Assembly: GCA_034440235.1 (NCBI GenBank)
Contig: JAWXBR010000020.1
Location: forward strand, 1-20,812
From: JAWXBR01 sp034440235
GTDB lineage: Bacteria > Bacteroidota > Ignavibacteria > Kapaibacteriales > Kapaibacteriaceae
Reading direction: 5' to 3'
Length of the DNA: 20,812 bases
Positions 14,851 through 20,812 of this stretch are shown here, in pieces (position 1 is the first letter of the stretch; each line of letters starts with the position of its first letter). The translations under genes and the position numbers were made by a program. The notes under the pieces are model-generated. The model was not told where the DNA came from. It worked only from the letters and a program-made list of their open reading frames with translations, and did not search any database.

Positions 14851-15552
14851 ATGAGTGAATCTGTGTACAAGATGTTTTCTGACATCGCCCCGAACTACGA
14901 CCGCACAAATTCTGTTTTGTCCCTCGGCATCCACCATCTCTGGCGCCGCGCCGCCGTTCGAGCCAGCGGTGCACGACGCGGCAATGCCGCGCTTGATTGT
15001 GCAACGGGCACGGGCGATCTGGCGCTAGCGCTCAAGAAAGCTGTGGGCAAAGAGGGCGTTGTTGTGGGTACGGACTTCAACGCAGACATGCTTTCATCGG
15101 CACCTGGTAAGGGGCAAGCCAAGGGGCTGGATGTTCGGTGGGAAGTAGCAGACGTCATGAACCTACCCTATGCCGATGCAACGTTCGACATTGCGACGAT
15201 TGCTTTTGGGATTCGCAACGTCGACGACCCGGTACGTGCGCTTTCGGAAATGGCACGTGTGTGTAAACCGAGCGGACGTGTCGTGGTGCTAGAGTTTGGT
15301 CAGCCGCGCGGAATTATCGGACTGACGTTTCGTTTGTACTCGCGCTACATTATTCCGTTTGTCGGGGGACTGTTAACAGGTAATAAAAAAGCTTACGAAT
15401 ATCTTCCAGCCACCGCGGCAGCGTTTCCTTCGGGCAACGAGTTTTTAAAACTCATGCAAGCAACAGGAAGGTTCTCGCATACAACCGTCGAGCCCCTTAC
15501 CGGAGGCATTGCCTATTTGTATTCCGGTGCGATTAGTGTCGGGTTGCGATAG
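14851..15552 (+). CDS. ubiE: Demethylmenaquinone methyltransferase (UbiE/MenG)
   Basis: A 233-residue class I SAM-dependent methyltransferase. The start VYKMFSDIAPNYDRTNSVLS followed by LGIHHLWRR is the canonical UbiE/MenG N-terminus. Motif I is LDCATGTGDLALAL (48-61), the acidic residue after beta-2 is GTDFNADML, and YADATFDIATIAFGIRNVDD covers motif II and the family signature. The C-terminal half has VVLEFGQP, YSRYIIPFVGGLL, YEYLPATAAAFPSG and GGIAYLYSG, all typical. It methylates demethylmenaquinol to menaquinol (or the ubiquinone intermediate) at the inner membrane face. In an FCB bacterium the menaquinone role is expected. The gene ends in TAG and overlaps the convergent DUF6438 gene by 40 bp. 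No other men genes are in the window. Confidence 0.95.
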   Translation: MSESVYKMFSDIAPNYDRTNSVLSLGIHHLWRRAAVRASGARRGNAALDCATGTGDLALALKKAVGKEGVVVGTDFNADMLSSAPGKGQAKGLDVRWEVADVMNLPYADATFDIATIAFGIRNVDDPVRALSEMARVCKPSGRVVVLEFGQPRGIIGLTFRLYSRYIIPFVGGLLTGNKKAYEYLPATAAAFPSGNEFLKLMQATGRFSHTTVEPLTGGIAYLYSGAISVGLR

Positions 15553-16016
15553 GTATTGGCCTCGAGCAAGTCGTGCAGCTTGCGAAGATTTTTCGGAACG
15601 CCGAGATTCCATTCAACCATGTGTGTTAGCGAGCCACGCTTCACGGTGATGCGAGTGACGGGGGCGTCGGCGACCGGAGCCATTACGCTTTGTGTTGTGC
15701 TAAAGCCACTTTCGGTAAGCTCGCTAAGGATTTCGCACATTGTTTTGTCCTCGATCGTGCCAGCCTCTGCACGCGGAGGGTCGACAAATGCAATGGTCGT
15801 GAATTCGACCTTGCGTTCGCCTGTGATTGTGGCGCGGTAGGTCGGACATTGTCCGAAGCAGGCGCCCTTTTCGAACACGATCGAAAATCCGCGCAGGTCG
15901 ATGTCATTAAGGCATGCAGAGGAGGAGCATCCAGACGTTGCAGCGATAACAGCTATGCATATGAATGCGACAGACAAGAGGCGACGAATAGCGCGATGTT
16001 TTGTGTGTTGTAGCAT
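15513..16016 (-). CDS. DUF6438-like lipoprotein
   Basis: A 167-residue protein from the ATG at 16016. The frame extends upstream to 16115, but that part lacks signal features, whereas MLQHTKHRAIRRLLSVAFIC gives a positively charged n-region and hydrophobic core, ending in lipobox TSGC with Cys30. The mature part starts with FSIVFEKGACFGQCPTYRAT, the Cys-Phe-Gly-x-Cys-Pro-x-Tyr signature of DUF6438, followed by ITGERKVEFTTIAFVDPP and the alpha/beta pattern of that family. The function is unknown; the two cysteines could form a disulfide or bind a metal. It is expected as a periplasm-facing lipoprotein. Its 3' end lies inside ubiE (40-bp convergent overlap), and its start is 122 nt from the divergent surface-protein gene. 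Confidence 0.8.
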   Translation of the reverse strand: MLQHTKHRAIRRLLSVAFICIAVIAATSGCSSSACLNDIDLRGFSIVFEKGACFGQCPTYRATITGERKVEFTTIAFVDPPRAEAGTIEDKTMCEILSELTESGFSTTQSVMAPVADAPVTRITVKRGSLTHMVEWNLGVPKNLRKLHDLLEANTYRNPTLIAPEYK

Positions 16017-16052
16017 TAAGGCCTCGCAATAATGTGTGTTGTCTCTTAGCAC

Positions 16053-16125
16053 GTTACGTTCTCGTAACAGTCTCGTAATACTGACCCAACGTCCGGACCC
16101 GAGTTTTGCAGTCAAGATACTGCAA
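16053..16125 (+). promoter_or_regulatory. Repeat-rich leader upstream of the large surface protein
   Basis: Three elements lie in the 122 bp between divergent genes. GTTACG TTCT CGTAAC (16053-16068) is a 6-bp inverted repeat with a 4-base loop. TCTCGTAA occurs twice (16060-16067 and 16071-16078), 11 bp apart, about one helical turn. TTGCAGT (16106-16112) and ACTGCAA (16119-16125) form a perfect 7-bp stem with a 6-base loop, ending 3 nt before the ribosome binding site. They could be operator sites or a 5' leader hairpin. No specific regulator is recognised. Confidence 0.45.
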
Positions 16126-16128
16126 CCC

Positions 16129-16133
16129 CGGAG
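16129..16133 (+). promoter_or_regulatory. Ribosome binding site deciding the start of the surface protein
   Basis: CGGAGGATACATG places a strong GGAGG five bases before the ATG at 16139. This fixes the start there and not at the in-frame TTG at 16106. It is among the clearest Shine-Dalgarno sequences in the window. Confidence 0.8.
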
Positions 16134-16138
16134 GATAC

Positions 16139-19100
16139 ATGCCGATTCGTTTCGCGCTTTACGCGTGCGCCTTTATTATGTGCGCACTAAGCGTAACAGC
16201 CCAACCTGCTCAGGTACTTCAATTCCTGAGTCGATACACGCAAACCCCAGTCAGCTACGACAAGAGTGGAGCGGAGGTAGTAACCTACGATCCAGTCACG
16301 AAGACAGCAATCTATTGCGATGCAAACTCGAACAAAATCACGTTTGTGAATATCACAAACCCACTAGTTCCGGTGTTTGTGCGCGACATAATCATGAACG
16401 CCTACGGCGGCAAAGTAAATAGCGTAGCGACAAAGAACGGACTCGTTGCAGTTGCGCTCGAAGACGCAATCAGCAAGACAAACCCCGGCAAGGTTGTGTT
16501 CTTCACAACCGCAGGTGTGTTCCAGTCTGTTGTAACAGGCGGCGCGTTGCCAGACATGTGCACGTTTACACCCGATGGTACAAAGCTTATTGTTTGCAAC
16601 GAAGGCGAACCGACAGACAACTATACGTTCGACCCAGAAGGATCTGTCAGCATCATCAACGTCACAGTGCCAACGGCGCCAATGGTGACGACGATTAGCT
16701 TTACGTCTCTGAATGGCAAGCAAGATTCGTTGCGTGCCATGGGCTTCCGCATCTACGGTACAAACGCATCTGTAGCGCAGGACTTCGAGCCAGAGTATGC
16801 TGCAATTACTCCCGATAGCAAGACCGCGTACGTAACTCTTCAGGAAAACAACGGCATTGCAATTATCGATTTGCAAACAAACACACTCACACGTGTTGTT
16901 GCTCTCGGATACAAGGATTATAGCAAGGGGCTGCCTCAAGCGAAATCCTACCCTTGGACATCACGTCCAGACCTCGGCACAACTACGGGCGGACAAACCA
17001 TTAAGCTTGGTGGATTTTCGGGTCTGTGGTTCGAAGGTTTCGGCGCTGATGCCAACAAGCTTCGCTTCTTAACACATCCAGATCGCGGACCAAATGGAGA
17101 ACCAGTGTCGCTGCGTGGTTTTCCACGACGTCCGTTCGCTCTTCCAAACTTCCAAGCAGAAGTTGTGCGTTTCGAACTCGACAAAATCACCGGTGCATTT
17201 ACAATTCTCAATCGCATTCCTCTAAAGCGCACAGACGGTGTAACGCCAATCTCGGGACGTCCGAACCTGCAGGCTGCCGGACAAGGCATTGCCTACACCG
17301 ATGAATTTGGTGTAGATCTTTTTGGCAACGACATTCCGAACGATCCGTTCGGTGGTGACCTCGAAGGCCTTAGTGTTGATGCTACAGGTACTTGGTGGAT
17401 GGTAGACGAATACCGTCCGGCCATCTACAACTTCACAAACACTGGCACACTCATCGCGCGCTACATTCCACAAGGCACGGCTGCTTCTGTTGGTGCTGCT
17501 GCGGGTACGTACGGTACAGAAACGTTGCCTGCCGTCTATGCACAACGACGTTCTAATCGTGGCTTCGAAGCTTGTGCAATGGAAGGCGACACATTGTACT
17601 CGTTTATTCAAAGCCCGATCGATAATCCAGACGATCCGACTGATGCGGCATCGAAAGCATCACAATGGTGTCGCATTGTTGCTTTCAACGTCAACACAAA
17701 AACTGTCATCGGTGAATACCTCTACCCAATGTGGGAGAAGTTCGGTTCAGCCGATAAAATCGGTGATGCTGTATCGCTGGGCAACGGGAAGTTCTACGTT
17801 GTAGAGCGTGATGATGCAACGGGACTTCGCGCTCGCAAATACGTGTTCGAAATCGACATCAAGCGTGCAACGAACATCTGGGCCACGCCCCCTGTGTTGC
17901 CCCCTGGCAGAACAATCGAATCACTATCGTTTGCTGAACTCGCAACGTATGGCATCAAGCCAGTTACGAAGCGCAAGAGCATCTATCTTCCTGGTGTTGG
18001 TTACTCGGCAGTGGATAAGGTCGAAGGCATTGCGCGTATCGATGCAAACACGTATGCCGTTATTAACGACAACGACTTTGGTGTTGGTGGAGCGATTCTG
18101 CCGGTGCCGCCGAACGGACAAATCACGATTGACAACACGAAGATTCCGATTCTGGGTCTGATTACGTTCGATAGGCCGAACGGACTCGATCCGAGCGACC
18201 GTGATAACGCAGCAGGCACAGGTCCGATGGTAAACATCAACCAGTGGCCAGTGTTTGGTATGTATGAGCCAGATGGCATTACCGTTGCAACAGTTGGTGG
18301 TCAGAACTACCTGATGACTGCAAACGAAGGTGATGCTCGCGAGTGGGGGTCGTTCGTAGAAGAGGCTCGTGTTGGTGCTGCTACTGTTATTCTCGACCCG
18401 GCGTTCGCGGCAGCATGGCCATTGTTAAAGACAAACCAACAGCTTGGTCGCCTGAACATCACAACAACGATGGGCGACCTTGATGGCGATGGCGACTTCG
18501 ACGAACTGTATACGCTTGGCGGACGCAGCTTTACAATCTGGAATGCAGATGGTAACCTTATTTGGGATAGCGGTAATGAGCTCGAAACACGCACAGCTGC
18601 ATTTTATCCAGCGAACTTCAATACTGGCAGCACAACGAATTCACTCGATGATCGCTCTGACAACAAGGGTCCAGAACCAGAGTCTGTTACGTCTGGTGTA
18701 ATCAACGATTCGGTATTCGCATTTGTCGGTAGCGAGCGTATAGGACATACGTTCATGTACAACATTACGAACCCGATTGCACCGAAGTATGTCGACTACA
18801 TTAACTCTCGAAACTTCGCTGTAACACCGAACCTAACAAATGTTACGAACGGCACAGTCGGCGATCTTGGATGCGAAGTGCTCTACTTCATCCCAAACAC
18901 AGAGAGTCCGAATAACACCGACCTTCTTCTTGCTGCAAACGAAGTAAGTGGTACGCTGTCTATCTATCAGGTTCGTGTACCACGCATCACAACCATTCCT
19001 GCTGCGGTGATTAACCAATGTATTGGTGATTCGCTGATCTTAAACGTTGTTGCAACGGGTCCGACGCTGATGTACCAATGGACAGAAAACGGCGTTGACA

Positions 19101-20629
19101 TCCCGGGTGCTATGAGCGCACGCTACGCACAGGCTGTGACGGACAACACACCAGCAGGCACATACGCAACGCGCGTTACAGCCGCAGGTGGACAGACGAT
19201 TACAACACGTGCAACAGTTGTGAATGTGTTCACACGTACACAAATCACTACGCAGCCAGCATTGCTTACGCAGGTAGATAATGATGTAACAGTGACGCTG
19301 AAAGTCACTGCTACAAACACTGCAGGAGAAACGTACCAGTGGTACAAGGCCGGTACAGCGCTTGTAAATAACCCGAAGTATCAGGGTGTGAACACAAACA
19401 CGCTAACGATAAAGTTCGTTCAGTTTGCTGACACATCAGGACGCTACAATGTGGTAGTGACTGGTGGATGTAGCACGGTTCAATCGCGCAATGCGCAGGT
19501 GTACATTCCACGCGTAATTGCAACGCTGCAACCACGCGATACCACAGTTTGTCCGGGCGATACCATCACGCTTAGCGCTCAAGGCATTCCAACCGGTGGC
19601 GATCGCGCTGTCGGCTATCGCTGGCGCTACCCACGTGGTGCGTACCTCGTCGAAGGTGGACGTTTCTCAGGTACGACATCTCCAACGCTTCGCATTAAGG
19701 GTGTCCGTGAAGAAGATTCGCGCACGTACGTTGCCGAGATGACAGGTGTACCATCGAACACGCCAACATTTACGAGAGAAGTGATGGTTTTTGTTAGTGA
19801 GCGTCCGTTGCTCATCCGTGATCTTCCGATAGCAATCGAAAATGCACCACTAACATTCTGTCGTGGAAATGGCGTTGGCCTTTCTGTTGTTGCACTAGGC
19901 GTTGGACTCCGCTACCAGTGGTTCCGCAACGGCGAACCACTACCAGCAGCAGATCAGGTGGCATACAATGCAACGGTAGGTGGCACCTATTCTGTCCGTG
20001 TAAGCACAGAGTGTACAACAAACAGCATCATGAGCAGAGAAGTAAATGTCGAAGAACGTGTCGAGCCAATCATCTACTTCCAACCGGCCGATGTGGTTGT
20101 TCGCGAAGGCGAGAACTTCCGACTGAGCTTCACTCTGTCAGAAGGCAGCGCACCAATTACGTATCAGTGGTATAAGAACGACCAGATCCTTTCAGCAATC
20201 ACCAATGCCACGTACGAAGTGAATGCTTCTGAGCCAGGCGATGCGGGCATCTACTTCGTTCGCATTTCGAACGAGTGTGGCACACTAAGCTCACGTAAGG
20301 CCAAGGTCTTCGTTCTCAAGACCGTCCAGGTTGGCGTTGCAGGTGACGAACCAACTGCGGAAGCAACACGCGCACTTGGTCTTAGCTTCACACCTAATCC
20401 ATTCAGCACTACTACAGACGTCTCGGTCTTCGTCGCAAATGCAGGAAACGTCCGCGTTCGCATCACAGACGCGCAAGGCGCACTCGTAGCAACACTACAC
20501 GATGGTTTTGCAACAGGCTCATTCGTTCTTAACCTGAACGCCTCTACACTTCAGTCGAGCGGCACGTACTTCGTCCGTGTCGACCAAGGTGGCAACTCAA
20601 TCATCAAGCCCCTTATCCTAACGAAGTAA
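16139..20629 (+). CDS. Large T9SS surface protein: choice-of-anchor I propeller with nested phytase-like domain, Ig repeats
   Basis: A 1496-residue protein with signal peptide MPIRFALYACAFIMCALSVT followed by AQ. Residues about 30-265 begin a choice-of-anchor I / LVIVD-type propeller (QDFEPEYAAITPDSKTAYVT, then LQENNGIAIIDLQT). The propeller resumes near 680 with NGLDPSDRD, then MYEPDGITVATVGGQNYL and TANEGDAREWG. The insert between matches the esterase-like phytase family: FEGFGAD, GDLEGLSVDATGTWWMVDEY, FEACAMEGDTLYSF and GNGKFYVVERDD. Five Ig-like modules follow (about 955-1395), each with a Tyr-Gln-Trp strand or equivalent, such as LMYQWTENG and ITYQWYKND. The last 80 residues, LGLSFTPNPFSTTTDV to IIKPLILTK, form a T9SS type A sorting domain. 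Inference: a surface-anchored or released protein that may bind or hydrolyse phosphate esters; catalytic residues were not verified. A strong terminator follows at 20701. Confidence 0.9.
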   Translation: MPIRFALYACAFIMCALSVTAQPAQVLQFLSRYTQTPVSYDKSGAEVVTYDPVTKTAIYCDANSNKITFVNITNPLVPVFVRDIIMNAYGGKVNSVATKNGLVAVALEDAISKTNPGKVVFFTTAGVFQSVVTGGALPDMCTFTPDGTKLIVCNEGEPTDNYTFDPEGSVSIINVTVPTAPMVTTISFTSLNGKQDSLRAMGFRIYGTNASVAQDFEPEYAAITPDSKTAYVTLQENNGIAIIDLQTNTLTRVVALGYKDYSKGLPQAKSYPWTSRPDLGTTTGGQTIKLGGFSGLWFEGFGADANKLRFLTHPDRGPNGEPVSLRGFPRRPFALPNFQAEVVRFELDKITGAFTILNRIPLKRTDGVTPISGRPNLQAAGQGIAYTDEFGVDLFGNDIPNDPFGGDLEGLSVDATGTWWMVDEYRPAIYNFTNTGTLIARYIPQGTAASVGAAAGTYGTETLPAVYAQRRSNRGFEACAMEGDTLYSFIQSPIDNPDDPTDAASKASQWCRIVAFNVNTKTVIGEYLYPMWEKFGSADKIGDAVSLGNGKFYVVERDDATGLRARKYVFEIDIKRATNIWATPPVLPPGRTIESLSFAELATYGIKPVTKRKSIYLPGVGYSAVDKVEGIARIDANTYAVINDNDFGVGGAILPVPPNGQITIDNTKIPILGLITFDRPNGLDPSDRDNAAGTGPMVNINQWPVFGMYEPDGITVATVGGQNYLMTANEGDAREWGSFVEEARVGAATVILDPAFAAAWPLLKTNQQLGRLNITTTMGDLDGDGDFDELYTLGGRSFTIWNADGNLIWDSGNELETRTAAFYPANFNTGSTTNSLDDRSDNKGPEPESVTSGVINDSVFAFVGSERIGHTFMYNITNPIAPKYVDYINSRNFAVTPNLTNVTNGTVGDLGCEVLYFIPNTESPNNTDLLLAANEVSGTLSIYQVRVPRITTIPAAVINQCIGDSLILNVVATGPTLMYQWTENGVDIPGAMSARYAQAVTDNTPAGTYATRVTAAGGQTITTRATVVNVFTRTQITTQPALLTQVDNDVTVTLKVTATNTAGETYQWYKAGTALVNNPKYQGVNTNTLTIKFVQFADTSGRYNVVVTGGCSTVQSRNAQVYIPRVIATLQPRDTTVCPGDTITLSAQGIPTGGDRAVGYRWRYPRGAYLVEGGRFSGTTSPTLRIKGVREEDSRTYVAEMTGVPSNTPTFTREVMVFVSERPLLIRDLPIAIENAPLTFCRGNGVGLSVVALGVGLRYQWFRNGEPLPAADQVAYNATVGGTYSVRVSTECTTNSIMSREVNVEERVEPIIYFQPADVVVREGENFRLSFTLSEGSAPITYQWYKNDQILSAITNATYEVNASEPGDAGIYFVRISNECGTLSSRKAKVFVLKTVQVGVAGDEPTAEATRALGLSFTPNPFSTTTDVSVFVANAGNVRVRITDAQGALVATLHDGFATGSFVLNLNASTLQSSGTYFVRVDQGGNSIIKPLILTK

Positions 20630-20700
20630 GAGCCCCTTACCAATACTGGTAATCTCTGACAAGCAGCACGTACATGCTCGAATACGTTGAATAAATCAAG

Positions 20701-20735
20701 GCGGATATCCGAGAGGATGTCCGCTTTTTTGTTTT
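20701..20735 (+). terminator. Rho-independent terminator of the large surface protein gene
   Basis: GCGGATATCC (20701-20710) pairs with GGATGTCCGC (20715-20724) over ten positions with one G-U wobble and a GAGA tetraloop, followed by TTTTTTGTTTT. It starts 72 nt after the stop codon. Its 3' arm and T-tract form the first unit of the adjoining 31-bp tandem array. Confidence 0.9.
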
Positions 20736-20812
20736 CGCAAGGGAAGGATGTCCGCTTTTTTGTTTTCGCAAGGGAAGGATGTCCGCTTTTTTGTTTTCGC
20801 AAGGGAAGGATG
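20715..20812. repeat. 31-bp tandem array derived from a terminator 3' arm
   Basis: Three identical 31-bp units start at 20715, 20746 and 20777, and a fourth begins at 20808 and is cut by the window end. Each unit holds GGATGTCCGC, the T-tract TTTTTTGTTTT and CGCAAGGGAA. Only the first unit has a matching 5' arm (20701-20710) next to it, so the others carry a half-hairpin with a U-run. The array continues outside the window. Confidence 0.95.

Noticed and set aside
4770..20645. The string AGCCCCTTACC recurs at about 4780, 15490 and 20632.
   Set aside because: Two copies lie inside unrelated coding frames, the third lies just after a stop codon, and there is no consistent context. Likely coincidence.

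Overview
The window looks like a chromosome segment from a Bacteroidota/Chlorobiota-group (FCB) bacterium, possibly near Candidatus Kapabacteria; the taxon is an inference. The main reason is that five separate reading frames carry, or begin, a type IX secretion (T9SS) C-terminal sorting domain: a Pro-Asn-Pro-type strand followed by a short beta-sandwich ending in a basic residue. A menaquinone methyltransferase and several Sec-signal lipoproteins fit the same group. Most start sites lack a strong Shine-Dalgarno sequence, and TTG/GTG starts occur.

Layout. 1-2553 (minus): two secreted T9SS cargo genes with a GTGA stop/start overlap. One is a YCF48/BNR propeller cut by the window edge. The other has tail-fibre-like GIGT repeats and is broken by a +1 frameshift just before its sorting domain. 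2735-3097 (minus): decayed C-terminal part of an IS256/Mutator-type transposase. 3145-6924 (minus): a fused two-half ABC exporter that closely resembles eukaryotic ABCC/MRP transporters, including the asymmetric nucleotide-binding domains. 7038-9462 (plus): a 21-bp minisatellite, an orphan T9SS sorting-domain fragment and a BNR-repeat T9SS cargo protein. 9584-10525 (plus): an alpha/beta-hydrolase-like lipoprotein. 10526-11044: no recognisable gene, but a second 21-bp minisatellite.

11045-12792 (plus): an A/T-richer block with an ECF sigma factor, a cytochrome P460-type c-heme lipoprotein and a small Met-rich four-helix membrane protein. It is bordered by tandem repeats on both sides. 12893-12976 holds a deleted fragment of a second ABC exporter gene. 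13036-14811 (minus): a LOG-family protein followed 3 nt later by a DUF6933-UPF0149 fusion split by an in-frame TAG. 14851-15552 (plus): ubiE/menG, divergent from the LOG gene and overlapping the convergent DUF6438 lipoprotein gene (15513-16016, minus). 16139-20629 (plus): a 1496-residue T9SS surface protein with a phytase-like domain nested in a choice-of-anchor-I propeller, five Ig-like modules and a sorting domain. It ends at a strong terminator whose 3' arm has expanded into a 31-bp tandem array running off the window.

How it fits together. The cargo genes, lipoproteins and exporter are mostly cell-envelope and surface functions. The segment also shows much small-scale remodelling: five tandem arrays, a decayed transposase, a truncated gene copy, one frameshift and one nonsense codon. 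I see no CRISPR array, tRNA, rRNA, phage module or complete insertion sequence, and no clearly new multi-gene system. The most unusual items are the ABCC-like exporter, the DUF6933-UPF0149 fusion, the intergenic arrays with a 21-nt period and the terminator-derived repeat.
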